Source: Limisphaera sp026417315 (GTDB lineage Bacteria > Verrucomicrobiota > Verrucomicrobiia > Limisphaerales > Limisphaeraceae). Taken from it: 64,000 bases of DNA. The stretch lies in contig NZ_JBMVQY010000003.1 in NCBI RefSeq assembly GCF_049537125.1, positions 372,001-436,000 on the forward strand. Direction: 5' to 3'. A model generated the notes under the pieces. The model worked only from the letters and a program-made list of their open reading frames with translations. It was not told where the DNA came from and ran no database searches. Shown here piece by piece: positions 1 to 17,007 of this stretch (positions are counted from its first letter, which is position 1; every line of letters starts with the position of its first letter). The position numbers and the translations under genes are program-made.

Positions 1-3714
<3,714 letters not shown>

Positions 3715-3769
3715 AAGTCCGGTTTCGCGAACCCTTTTGCCGCATGCCTGCGATTCGACGCTGCAACCT

Positions 3770-7981
<4,212 letters not shown>

Positions 7982-8073
7982 GAGTTGTCAAACCGGGGCG
8001 CGCTGCCCTATCTTGCGCGCTCCTTCGGGCCGCCGGCTTCGCCGGTCGGGTCCATCCGATTGGGAACGCAAAC

Positions 8074-8475
8074 ATGCCGACGATCAATCAGCTGGTCCGC
8101 AAGGGCCGCAGAAAACTGAAGGCCAAGAGCAAGGCCCCGGCCTTGCAGGGAGCGCCCTTTCGTCGCGGCGTCTGCATTCAGGTCATGACCCGCACCCCCA
8201 AGAAGCCCAATTCGGCCATGCGCAAGGTGGCCAAGGTGCGGCTGACCAACGGGTACGAGGTCATCGCCTACATTCCGGACGAGGGCCACAATCTGCAGGA
8301 ACACTCGATCGTTTTGGTGCGCGGGGGCCGCGTCAAGGACCTGCCCGGCGTGCGTTATCACATCGTTCGGGGCGTCTTGGACGCCGCCGGTGTGGAGAAA
8401 CGTCGTGTCAGCCGCTCCAAATACGGGGTCAAACGCCCGAAAGCGGGCGCCAAACCCGCCGCGGCAGCCTCTTGA
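8074..8475 (+). CDS. rpsL: 30S ribosomal protein S12
   Basis: Decoding-centre protein of the small ribosomal subunit, 133 aa, full length. PTINQLVRKGR at the start and TPKKPNSAMRKVAKVRLTNG are canonical. The residues where streptomycin resistance arises (the lysines in PKKPNSA and GGRVKDLPGVRYH) are wild type, so sensitivity is expected. The C-terminus ends in a basic/Ala tail. ATG 8074 follows a GGGAA about 9 nt upstream. It lies 92 bp after rpoC and 40 bp before rpsG, in the standard str operon order. Confidence 0.98.
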   Translation: MPTINQLVRKGRRKLKAKSKAPALQGAPFRRGVCIQVMTRTPKKPNSAMRKVAKVRLTNGYEVIAYIPDEGHNLQEHSIVLVRGGRVKDLPGVRYHIVRGVLDAAGVEKRRVSRSKYGVKRPKAGAKPAAAAS

Positions 8476-8515
8476 TCCTGCGGCCGTGTCGCACGTTTAA
8501 CCTGTCGTTTCACTC

Positions 8516-8989
8516 ATGTCCCGACGTCGACGAGCCATCAAACGTCCGATCCCTCCGGATCCCCGGTACAACAGCACGCTGGTCATGCGCCTGGTCAACA
8601 CGGTGATGCGCCGGGGCAAGAAGAGCCTCGCCATGCGCATCGTGTACAGCGCGCTGGAAAAAATCGCCGAGAAAACCGGCAACACCAATCCCCTGGACGT
8701 GCTGCAGCGGGCGGTGGAAAACGCCAAACCTCGCATTGAAACCAAGGCCCGTCGGGTGGGCGGCGCCACCTATCAGGTGCCCATGGAAGTGCCGCCGGAC
8801 CGTCAGCTTTCCCTGGCGCTGCGCTGGATCGTGGGCTTCGCCGATGCCCGAAAGGGCATCCCCATGAAGGACGCCCTGGCGGCCGAAATCCTGGACGCCT
8901 ACCAGGGCCAGGGCAGCGCCATCCGCAAACGTGACGAGGTCCACAAGATGGCTCAGGCCAACCGGGCCTTCGCACACTTCCGCTGGTAA
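8516..8989 (+). CDS. rpsG: 30S ribosomal protein S7
   Basis: Primary 16S rRNA-binding protein that nucleates 30S head assembly, 157 aa, the usual family length. MSRRRRAIKRPIPPDPRY is the typical N-terminus. The conserved segments LDVLQRAVENAKPRIETKAR, GGATYQVPMEV and RKRDEVHKMAQANRAFAHFRW are all present. It sits directly after rpsL, and a hairpin terminator begins 15 bp after its stop codon. In many bacteria S7 feeds back on str operon translation; no such site was identified here. Confidence 0.98.
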   Translation: MSRRRRAIKRPIPPDPRYNSTLVMRLVNTVMRRGKKSLAMRIVYSALEKIAEKTGNTNPLDVLQRAVENAKPRIETKARRVGGATYQVPMEVPPDRQLSLALRWIVGFADARKGIPMKDALAAEILDAYQGQGSAIRKRDEVHKMAQANRAFAHFRW

Positions 8990-9004
8990 GAAACCGGAAT
9001 TCCA

Positions 9005-9040
9005 CGCCCCGACGGCTGCCCGGCTGACCGGGGCGTTTTT
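9005..9040 (+). terminator. Intrinsic terminator between rpsG and fusA
   Basis: CGCCCCG (9005-9011) pairs perfectly with CGGGGCG (9029-9035) around a 17-nt loop and is followed at once by five T residues (9036-9040). The position, 15 bp after rpsG and 18-36 bp before the candidate fusA starts, suggests partial termination or attenuation inside the str operon, or a separate fusA promoter overlapping the hairpin. Confidence 0.75.
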
Positions 9041-9075
9041 ATTGTCCCTTTGTGCCCATGCAACCGACTGTCGCC

Positions 9076-11253
9076 ATGGAGAAGCCTGATCAATCCAGAC
9101 TGCCCGTCAATTCGCCGGACCGTCCGTATCCCATGGAACGGACGCGCAACATCGGCATTGCCGCGCACATTGACGCCGGCAAAACCACCACCACCGAACG
9201 GATCCTGTTTTACACCGGGCTCATCCACCGGATGGGTGACGTGGACGACGGCAACACCGTCACCGACTGGATGGAGCAGGAACGCGAGCGCGGCATCACC
9301 ATCACCTCCGCCGCCACCACCTGTTACTGGACGCCCAAGCAGGACGGACTGGTCAAGCTCTTTACCGGCATCCCCCACCGCATCAACATCATCGACACTC
9401 CCGGTCACGTGGACTTCACCGCCGAGGTGGAGCGGTCCATGCGCGTGCTTGACGGCGCCATCGCCGTCTTCTGCGGGGTGGCCGGAGTCCAGCCCCAGTC
9501 CGAAACCGTCTGGCGCCAGGCCACCAAGTACCGTGTGCCGCGCATCGCCTTCGTCAACAAAATGGACCGGGTGGGGGCCAACTTCGAAAAGGCCGTGGAT
9601 GAAATGCGCCGCAAACTGGGGGCCTACGCCTGGCCGGTGGTGCTGCCCCTGGGCCGCGAAGATCAGTTGCGCGGCGTCATCGACGTCATCAATCAAAAGG
9701 CCCTGATCTACGACCCGGAAGACGAGAACGGCCTGCGTTTCGAGATCACTGACATTCCCCCGGAGGAACGGGATCGTGCCCGGCAGGCGCTGGCGGAACT
9801 GATCGACGCCGTGGCCAACAAGGACGACCGGATCGCCGAGCTGGTCATCGAAGACAAACCGGTCCCTCCCGACGTGCTGAAGGCGGCCATCCGTCGCCTG
9901 ACCTGCGCACTGGAGATGGTCCCGGTGCTGGCCGGTTCGGCCTTCCGCAAACGCGGCGTTCAGCCACTGATCGAAGCGGTGGTGGATTACCTGCCGTCGC
10001 CTCTGGACATTCCGCCTGCGGTGGGCTGGAAACCCGGCACGGAAGAACGCGTCGAAGTGCCGGCGTCCGATTTCGGCCCGTTCTGTTCCCTGGCCTTCAA
10101 GCTCTGGAGCGACCCCTATGTGGGCAAACTGGTGTTCTTCCGCGTCTACAGCGGCCAGCTCAAGAAGGGCGACATCATCTACAACCCGCGCACCGGCAAG
10201 CGCGAGCGCGTCAGCCGCGTCATGATGGTCCAGGCGGACAAACGCATCGACGTTGAGCGCGTGTTTGCCGGGGACATTGCCGCCCTGGTGGGCCTGCGCA
10301 ACATCACCACCGGCGATACCCTTTGCGATGAGAAGTTCGAGGTGATCCTGGAGCCGCCCACCTTCCCTGAACCCGTCATCAGCATGGCCATCGAGCCCAA
10401 AACCAAGGGCGATCGCGACCGCCTCAGCGAAGGTCTGCAACGTCTGGCCGAAGAAGACCCCACCTTCCGCGTCTTCACCAACGAGGAAACCGGCCAGCTC
10501 ATCATCGCCGGCATGGGCGAGTTGCACCTGGAGATCATTCGCGACCGGTTGTTCCGCGAGTTCAAGGTCGAGGCCACGGCAGGTGCGCCCCAGATTGCCT
10601 ACCGGGAGACCATTACCACGCCGGCCAGTGGCGAGGGCAAATTCATCCGGCAAACCGGCGGCCGCGGCCAGTACGGTCACGTCATCATCGAAATCGCGCC
10701 CAACGAGCGCGGCAAGGGCATCGAAATCGAGAACAAAATCGTGGGCGGTGTCATTCCCAAGGAGTACATCCCCGCGGTCATTGACGGTTTGCATGAAGGC
10801 ATCCAGGGCGGTGTGCTGGCCGGCTATCCGCTGGTGGACCTGAAGATTGCCATCGTGGATGGCTCCTTCCACGAAGTGGACTCCAGCGAGCTGGCCTTCA
10901 AGATGGCCGGCATCTTTGCCCTGAAAGACGCCTGCAAAAAGGCCAATGTCATCATCCTCGAACCTGTCATGAAGGTGGAGGTCACCACCCCCGACGAGTA
11001 TCAGGGCGACATCATGGGCGACCTCAACCGCCGTCGTGGTCGCATTACGGGCATCGAAGCCAAGGACACCGCCATGGTGATCTCCGCGGAGGTTCCGCTG
11101 GCCGAGATGTTTGGCTACGCCACGGCGATCCGTTCGCTGTCGAAGGGCCGGGCTTCCTACTCCATGGAGCCGCTCCGGTTCGAACCGGTTCCGAGCAGCA
11201 TCTTGGAGAAGATCCTGGACATGACCAAGGACCGCCCGGCGGCCCGCACCTGA
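9076..11253 (+). CDS. fusA: Translation elongation factor G
   Basis: Ribosomal translocase GTPase, about 725 aa. G1 is AHIDAGKTTTTERILFYTG, switch II is DTPGHVDFTAEVERSMRVLD, and G4 is FVNKMDRVG. Domains II-V follow, with GMGELHLEII and RQTGGRGQYGHVIIE in domains III-IV and YATAIRSLSKGRASYSME near the end. The start is uncertain: ATG 9058, 9076 and 9133 and GTG 9052 are in frame, and none has a clear Shine-Dalgarno. 9076 gives a ~20-residue leader before MERTRNIGIAAHIDAGKTT, whereas 9133 would give the shortest typical EF-G. It follows rpsG with only a terminator between them; tuf does not follow it here. Confidence 0.96.
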   Translation: MEKPDQSRLPVNSPDRPYPMERTRNIGIAAHIDAGKTTTTERILFYTGLIHRMGDVDDGNTVTDWMEQERERGITITSAATTCYWTPKQDGLVKLFTGIPHRINIIDTPGHVDFTAEVERSMRVLDGAIAVFCGVAGVQPQSETVWRQATKYRVPRIAFVNKMDRVGANFEKAVDEMRRKLGAYAWPVVLPLGREDQLRGVIDVINQKALIYDPEDENGLRFEITDIPPEERDRARQALAELIDAVANKDDRIAELVIEDKPVPPDVLKAAIRRLTCALEMVPVLAGSAFRKRGVQPLIEAVVDYLPSPLDIPPAVGWKPGTEERVEVPASDFGPFCSLAFKLWSDPYVGKLVFFRVYSGQLKKGDIIYNPRTGKRERVSRVMMVQADKRIDVERVFAGDIAALVGLRNITTGDTLCDEKFEVILEPPTFPEPVISMAIEPKTKGDRDRLSEGLQRLAEEDPTFRVFTNEETGQLIIAGMGELHLEIIRDRLFREFKVEATAGAPQIAYRETITTPASGEGKFIRQTGGRGQYGHVIIEIAPNERGKGIEIENKIVGGVIPKEYIPAVIDGLHEGIQGGVLAGYPLVDLKIAIVDGSFHEVDSSELAFKMAGIFALKDACKKANVIILEPVMKVEVTTPDEYQGDIMGDLNRRRGRITGIEAKDTAMVISAEVPLAEMFGYATAIRSLSKGRASYSMEPLRFEPVPSSILEKILDMTKDRPAART

Positions 11254-12217
11254 GCCTGCGAGCGCGCCCGGCACCTGGTTTTCGGGGGGCCTGCTCTCCA
11301 GACATCCTCGACCGGTGGCTTTACCGGGCCGCCGCGGCTTGCTGCTGCGCGTGGTTCGGGCTGCTTTGTGGCACGCTGGGGCCTTCCCGGCGATCTGGAG
11401 AGCACGCCCGGACCGCGGGCTGAGGCGTGGCACAAATCTCCCCGGCTGCCCCTTTGCGGGCTTCCAGCCCGAAGTAGCTGCAGGGAAAAAGCCCGCAGAT
11501 CACACAAAACACTCAGAACCTGTCCAGTAGCCGCCGACAGAGATGGGCGAAACCCGAGTTGGTATTTACCGACGAAAGTCGAGGGCACCAGCCCACAAAT
11601 CGCCGCCGGGCTGCGGTTCCCGGATTCGGGGACGCAGGTGCGGGTTCGGAATCTCCGGTTCGCCGTCTGTCGGCGGCGGCTGCCAAACGTGCCGGGGCGC
11701 AGCTTTCCCAAACCGCCATGGCGCGGGCTTCCAGCCTGCGGCCATCACGGGTCCCTGGTCGGATCCTCGATCTCGAACGGCGGCCAGATTCAGGGTCCCC
11801 GCGGCGTCCGTAACCTCTGCACCGTGGTGGTTCCACATGCTTTCCCGGGCGCTCCCAGACCGGGAGGTGTCGCGCACCGGCAGAGCAGAGACCTGCGCGG
11901 CAACGAAAGCGCACGAAACCCGGGATCCAAGAAACGCGCAACCGGCTCCCTGCTTTTCCGGGCACTGGACCTCCACGCCAGGCGCGAACGTTCCACGCCG
12001 CGACGAGTCTTTCTGAACCAAGCCGCAGGACGACGTGCCGTCTGTACTGTTCAGCGTGTATGGAAGGCCCGGCAAGTCCAACGAACGGAAGGCTCTCCGG
12101 ACCGTTCCTGCCGGGGCGGGTGTCCATTTTTCGATTCACAGTGGGCCGGTCGGCCGGCTACAGTGACGGTGCCGTCGCGGGACGCGGTGGGTTCGCCGCC
12201 GCTGCGGCTGCGTGTCT
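11254..12217. other. 964-bp intergenic region, no gene recognised
   Basis: Several open frames cross this stretch on both strands, but none has a recognisable domain, a plausible start with a Shine-Dalgarno, or consistent codon use. It contains repeated short elements of the form gcgggcttccagcc (near 11456 and 11723), consistent with the palindrome-rich spacers elsewhere in the window. A plsY promoter probably lies near its right end, but none could be assigned. Confidence 0.5.
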
Positions 12218-12865
12218 ATGAATTGGCTGGAGTCGGCACTGGAACTGGCCGGTCCATGGTGGTGGGGGCTCTGTGTTGCCCTGGGCGCCTATGCCCTCGG
12301 CTGTGTGGCCGGCGGGTATTACTTGGTTCGGTGGACGACCGGTCTGGACATGCGCCGGGTGGGGAGCGGCAGCGTGGGCGCCCGCAATGTCAGTACTGTG
12401 TTGGGCGCCAAGGGGTTCGTGGCCACCTTGGTGTGGGACGTGGCGAAGGGCGCCCTGGCGGTGTGGGCGGCCGGGCGGCTGACCGGCGATTCCAGAATGG
12501 AGGCGCTGGCCTGGGTGGCCGTGGTGGCCGGACACCTGTGGCCCGCACAGCTCGGCTTCCGCGGCGGCAAGGGCGTGGCCACATCGCTGGGCGGACTGTT
12601 GTTTTACGATGCGCAATTGTTGTTGGCGTTGGGGTTGCTCTTTTTGCCCCCTTGGGCCCTGTTGCGGCGGACGATTCTGCCCGGCATGATTGCGTACGCG
12701 TTGCTGCCGGGGGCCGGTTGGTTTTTGGATCACGGTCCCGTCAAGGTGGCCGTGGTCGCGGTGGTGTCGGCCCTGGTCTTGTTTGCCCATCGCCGGAACC
12801 TGGTCGAGGAATGGACCGCGCTGGGGTGGCGACCCCGTCCGGCTCCGGAACCCGACAAATCGTGA
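12218..12865 (+). CDS. plsY: Glycerol-3-phosphate acyltransferase PlsY
   Basis: Inner-membrane enzyme that transfers an acyl group from acyl-phosphate to glycerol-3-phosphate, the first step of phospholipid synthesis; 215 aa with about five to six hydrophobic segments. All three PlsY signatures are present: GSGSVGARN (motif 1), GHLWPAQLGFRGGKGVATS (motif 2, including the phosphate-binding GGKG) and HRRNLVEEW (motif 3). ATG 12218 is preferred over an in-frame GTG 6 bp upstream. The C-terminus ends in a Pro-rich cytosolic tail. Only 9 bp separate it from the next gene, so the two are very probably co-transcribed. Confidence 0.93.
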   Translation: MNWLESALELAGPWWWGLCVALGAYALGCVAGGYYLVRWTTGLDMRRVGSGSVGARNVSTVLGAKGFVATLVWDVAKGALAVWAAGRLTGDSRMEALAWVAVVAGHLWPAQLGFRGGKGVATSLGGLLFYDAQLLLALGLLFLPPWALLRRTILPGMIAYALLPGAGWFLDHGPVKVAVVAVVSALVLFAHRRNLVEEWTALGWRPRPAPEPDKS

Positions 12866-12874
12866 GGCGTACCT

Positions 12875-14527
12875 ATGACCGAGCATCAACCCCTGGTCTT
12901 TAAATTCGCTTCCGAGGATTGGGAATTTGAGGCCATCCACCGGCTGAACTATCAGACGTTCGTGGAGGAGATCCCGCAGCACGAACGCTCCCCATCCCAG
13001 CGGCTGGTGGACAAGTTCCATCACGAAAACACCTATCTGATTTGCTTGTGCGGACGGCAGTTGGCCGGGATGCTGGCTGTGCGGGGGAACCGCCCGTTCT
13101 CCCTGGATCAGAAGCTGCCCAACTTGGACAGCTACCTGCCGCCCGGCCGCCGGATCTGCGAGGTGCGTTTGCTGGCCATCGACAAAAAGTTCCGGGGCAC
13201 TCGGGGCGGTCAGATCCTGGCGGGTATGCTGGCGTTGCTCTGGCAGCACGGGATCGAAAAGGGTTACGACCTGGCCATCATTTCCGGCACCACCCGGCAG
13301 CGGAAACTCTATCAACACCTGGGCTTTGTGCCCTTCGGACCCCTGGTGGGCTCTGGCGAGGCCCAGTTCCAGCCCATGTACATCACGCTGGAGACCTTCG
13401 AAGTGCGCGCCCGGGAGTTTTTGCGGAACGCACCTGCGCGGTCGTTCCATCCCTCGGCCGCCAACTTCCTGCCCGGCCCGGTGGCGGTCCGACGCGAGGT
13501 CCGGCGGGCGTTTGAACAGGCACCGGAATCGCATCGCAGTCCGGTGTTCATGATGGATTTTCAGGCAGCGCGCCGGTGTCTGTGCGAGCTGACCGGGGCG
13601 GCCCACTGCCAGTTGATGGTCGGGTCGGGGACCCTGGCCAATGACGCAGTTGCCGCGCAATTGAGCCTGGAGGGCGGCCGGGGGCTGGTGCTCAGCAATG
13701 GCGAATTCGGGACGCGTCTCGTGGATCACGCGCGTCGTTGGGGGCTGGCCTTTGAATCCTGCGAGTTTGAATGGGGTGCGGCCCTGGATCTGGCGGAGGT
13801 TCGTCGGCGACTCGAACGGGCGCCGGGCTTCCAGTGGCTCTGGGCGGTGCATTGCGAGACCTCCACGGGCGTGCTGAACGATCTGGAAGCGCTGAAAGCC
13901 CTGGCGGCGGAGTTCGGTCTCAAGCTGTGCCTGGACTGCATCAGCTCGTTGGGCACCGTGCCGGTGAACCTTCAGGGGGTTTACCTGGCCACGGGCGCCA
14001 GCGGCAAGGGACTGCGCGGTTATCCGGGCCTCTGCATGGTGTTCCATCATCACGAACTGGCGCCGGCCCCGGACCGATTGCCGCGCTACCTCGACCTCGG
14101 CTACTACGCGAGTCAGCACGGCGTGCCGTTTACCTTCTCTTCCAACCTGTTGCATGCCCTGCACGCGGCCATCCGGCACGTGGATTGGGATCGACGGTTT
14201 GCCACTGTGGCCGAGTTGGGCGCCGAATTGCGCCAGCGGTTGCGCGAAGCCGGGTTCCGCGTCCTGGCTGCGGAAAACGTCGCCGCGCCCGCGGTGGTGA
14301 CGGTGGTGCTGCCGCCCGAACAGTCCTCCGTGGAACTGGGGCAGCGCATGGAGGAAAACGGATTCCTCCTCAGCTACAACAGCGAGTACCTGCGCAAACG
14401 AAACTGGATCCAGATCGCTCTGATGGGCGAGTGCACGCGGGAGAAGATGCTTGCTCTCGTCAACGTGTTGAAGCGGGTCGCCGGCCGCCAACCGGTCCGG
14501 GCCGAGGCCACGGCCGCGACGGTTTAG
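12875..14527 (+). CDS. GNAT-like acyltransferase fused to class V aminotransferase
   Basis: A 550-aa two-domain protein. Residues ~1-170 resemble acyl-CoA/ACP N-acyltransferases (GNAT/FeeM-like: EVRLLAIDKKFRGTRGGQI, then YQHLGFVPFG). Residues ~185-540 are a class V, alanine-glyoxylate/serine-pyruvate type PLP aminotransferase: GSGTLANDAVA binds the cofactor phosphate, D354 in LCLDCISSLG contacts the pyridine nitrogen, and K378 in GASGKGLRGYPG is the likely Schiff-base lysine. The frame is continuous, with no sign of a sequencing join. Its substrate is unknown. The 9-bp spacing to plsY suggests a role near acyl or lipid metabolism, for instance transamination plus N-acylation of a small amine or amino acid, but that is inference. 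Confidence 0.8.
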   Translation: MTEHQPLVFKFASEDWEFEAIHRLNYQTFVEEIPQHERSPSQRLVDKFHHENTYLICLCGRQLAGMLAVRGNRPFSLDQKLPNLDSYLPPGRRICEVRLLAIDKKFRGTRGGQILAGMLALLWQHGIEKGYDLAIISGTTRQRKLYQHLGFVPFGPLVGSGEAQFQPMYITLETFEVRAREFLRNAPARSFHPSAANFLPGPVAVRREVRRAFEQAPESHRSPVFMMDFQAARRCLCELTGAAHCQLMVGSGTLANDAVAAQLSLEGGRGLVLSNGEFGTRLVDHARRWGLAFESCEFEWGAALDLAEVRRRLERAPGFQWLWAVHCETSTGVLNDLEALKALAAEFGLKLCLDCISSLGTVPVNLQGVYLATGASGKGLRGYPGLCMVFHHHELAPAPDRLPRYLDLGYYASQHGVPFTFSSNLLHALHAAIRHVDWDRRFATVAELGAELRQRLREAGFRVLAAENVAAPAVVTVVLPPEQSSVELGQRMEENGFLLSYNSEYLRKRNWIQIALMGECTREKMLALVNVLKRVAGRQPVRAEATAATV

Positions 14528-15318
14528 CCCCCGGCAGCGCGGGGCCCGCGCAGCGTTCGCCTGCGGAACAAACAGCTGCTGGTTTCCACCGCGCCCCTGG
14601 AAACTGTCGGCTCGGCGGTTCCGACGGTTGGTGCAGCGGCGCCTTGTCGCAGGGTTTCAGGTTGTGTCGAGCGACGGCGCCCGGGGTTGGGATCGGCTGC
14701 GGCAAGATGCCTTCCCGACCCTGGCAGTTTGGACCGCTGGCCCAATGGTCCGGGCGGTGCGCGCCTTTTGCCCTGCCGTGGGTTTTGCCTCCACGGGGCG
14801 CGGAAGGTACCAGCGGGGCAGCGTCTCGGGCAACCGGACGGTCTCGCTGCTGGATGAATGGTGGCGTTTCCGGCGCGCCCCATGTTGCCACGTCGGGGCG
14901 AGACCTCGCCAGCCCAGGACAACGTCCCAAGCAGCGGAAAACCCCGATCCATCCCGCCCGGAGGGGCGGAACTCGGTGGGAGGACGTCCGGCCCCCGGAT
15001 GAGGGGCCTTGGGTTGCGCCTTCTCAGGGCGCGGTGGGGTCTGGGGGACCAAGTTCCCGCGGCGTTGCTCCGGGCTGACGGACGGGACGCGCCGTCGGCG
15101 TGGACGGTCCCGTGCGATTCGTGGACAGCAGAAGACGTTCGGAGCCCGCTCCTGCCCCCGCGGTGGCCTGCAGGGTTTGATGATCGATCCCGGGACTCTC
15201 GCGCGACCGGTGCTCCGGTACCATCGAGAGAGCCGGAGACTTCGAGATCTCGCAGCTCCGATGAGGCCCCGAGATCAAAGCTTCTGTTTCGCAGCGGAGC
15301 CTTCGAACGGCCCCGCAT
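14528..15318. repeat. 791-bp gene-free spacer with a degenerate copy of the hairpin repeat
   Basis: No coding region is supported. The segment near 14990-15110 resembles the large repeats at 21.4-22.1 and 28.4-29.0 kb: a CCGGATGAGGGGCC-like lead, then the palindrome GCGCCTTCTCAGGGCGC (15016-15032), then a ctgggggacc...ttcccgcggcgtt...ccgggctg run matching 28406-28443. The stretch to about 15300 resembles the 3' part of the same family. Both flanking genes converge on it, so it separates two gene ends. Confidence 0.6.
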
Positions 15319-16314
15319 TCACGCGGACCGGGTCAGCAGCTCGCTGACCATGGCCCGCTCTTCCTTCAGTTCATTCACGCTGGCCTCGATCTTGGCGCGG
15401 CTGAAATCGTTGAGCTTGAGGTCGGGCACGATGTGCCAGGACCGGCCATCCGAACGGACGGGGAAGGAACAGATCAGACCGGGCTCGATTCCGTAGCTGC
15501 CATCGCTGCAAACGGCCACGCTGTGCCAGTCATCGCCCGGGGTGGGACGGATGAGGGATCGCACCGTGTCCAGCACCGCGTTGGCGGCGCTGGCAGCGCT
15601 GGAGGCCCCGCGGGCCTTGATGACGGCAGCCCCGCGTTGCTGGACCGTGGTCAGAAAGTCCTTTTCCAACCATTCCCGATGACTGATGACCTCGGGCACG
15701 GGCCGCCCGTGAATCCGGGCATTGAAAAAGTCCGGGAACATGGTGGGGCTGTGGTTGCCCCAGACGGCCATGTGCGTCACGGCGCTGACCTCCTCACCCG
15801 CCTTGCGCGCCAGTTGGGCCTTGGCGCGGTTTTCATCCAGGCGTGTCATCGCAAAGAAACGGTCCCGCGGCACCCCTGCGGCATGATGCATGCAGATCAG
15901 GCAGTTGGTGTTGCAGGGGTTGCCGACCACCAGCACGCGGACGTCGGCCGCCGCTCGACGTGCGATGGCCTGGCCCTGGCCCACGAAGATCTTGCCGTTG
16001 ATGCCCAGCAAATCCTTGCGTTCCATGCCGGCCTTGCGGGGCACACTGCCCACCAGGAGGGCCCAGTTCACATCGCGGAAACCCTCGTCCAGGCTGGCCG
16101 TGGGCACCACCCCTTTCAAGAGTGGGAAGGCGCAGTCCTCCAACTCCATGACCACACCCTGAAGGGCGGGCAACGCCGGCTCGATCTCGATGAGATGCAA
16201 AATGACCGGTTGGTCCGGCCCGAACATTTCTCCAGCGGCGATGCGGAAGACCAGGGCATACCCGATTTGGCCGGCCGCGCCGGTGACGGCAACACGCAAG
16301 GGCGATTTCATCAT
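15319..16314 (-). CDS. mdh: Malate dehydrogenase
   Basis: NAD(H)-dependent interconversion of malate and oxaloacetate in the TCA cycle; about 331 aa, cytosolic. The Rossmann loop is VAVTGAAGQIGYAL. The substrate arginines lie in GSVPRKAGMERKDLL, a mobile-loop pattern typical of malate rather than lactate dehydrogenases. GNPCNTNCLI and RLDENRAKAQLA are conserved, and the catalytic histidine is in VWGNHSPTMFPD. The sequence belongs to the larger MDH type (TIGR01759-like). Starts at 16320, 16314 and 16311 are all possible; 16314 lies about 9 nt after a GGGAA. The ORF extends about 520 bp further upstream but has no conserved content there. It is divergent from the DUF4091 gene. Confidence 0.94.
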   Translation of the reverse strand: MMKSPLRVAVTGAAGQIGYALVFRIAAGEMFGPDQPVILHLIEIEPALPALQGVVMELEDCAFPLLKGVVPTASLDEGFRDVNWALLVGSVPRKAGMERKDLLGINGKIFVGQGQAIARRAAADVRVLVVGNPCNTNCLICMHHAAGVPRDRFFAMTRLDENRAKAQLARKAGEEVSAVTHMAVWGNHSPTMFPDFFNARIHGRPVPEVISHREWLEKDFLTTVQQRGAAVIKARGASSAASAANAVLDTVRSLIRPTPGDDWHSVAVCSDGSYGIEPGLICSFPVRSDGRSWHIVPDLKLNDFSRAKIEASVNELKEERAMVSELLTRSA

Positions 16315-17007
16315 AGGCATCAGTTCCCGGGGCGGCAGTATAGGGGGGCGATCCGTTCGGGCAAGCGCTTCTCCCGGAAACATCGGCATGCCCGGGGTTC
16401 CTCCGGCTCCCGACCGTGCCGAGGTCGCCCGTGTCGAAATGAAGCCGACCCGCGCAGGACTTTGGGAATCGACGCGAGCAGAGCCCGGGCGGGTCAAAGA
16501 TCTTGTGCGCGTGAGGCACAGCAACCAACGGGAAGCCTCGCCCCGGACAGTTGCTTCATGGGAGAAGCCAGGAGCATGCGAGACGAAACCGCTCCGGTGC
16601 CGGAGCCGCAACCAAACCCTGCGGGGGAATGGCGGGGGACGTTCTTTCCCTTCCCGAAGGCGCCGTGCCCCTGGCACCGTCTGCAAAGTTGAGCGGCCGG
16701 GATCGCCCTGTCCGATACGAGCTGCTGCGTGTGCGATTCGAGCCCGCGCGCGCGTGGGGGTCCGCGGGAAGACGTTTCGCCTCGAGGTTCCCGTTTGGCG
16801 AAATCCGCTGGTTGTTCTGCGTACCCAGTGCGACATCGCCGGCGATGTTCCTGCTGCGGCAAAGCGCGTTGTCTTGAAGCTTTGCTCGAAGAACCTGCGC
16901 GGCCCATTTGCAGGGTCCGCGCGGTCCCTGGGACCGTTCTGACAGCGGAGGTTCGCTGTCTTGTCGGTTGCCTGCGTGCCGCCTGCCCGGCATTTTGCTC
17001 CCTGCCC
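16315..17007. other. 693-bp divergent intergenic region
   Basis: Lies between the divergent mdh and DUF4091 genes and must contain both promoters, but no clear -35/-10 pair was identified. Long open frames on both strands run through it as upstream extensions of the neighbouring genes; they are Arg/Pro/Gly-rich, without conserved motifs, and were not called. Confidence 0.5.

Noticed and set aside
11368..12903. A 511-aa frame covering the fusA-plsY spacer and running into plsY
   Set aside because: It overlaps plsY in another frame and has Arg/Gly/Pro-rich content with no domain and no ribosome binding site.
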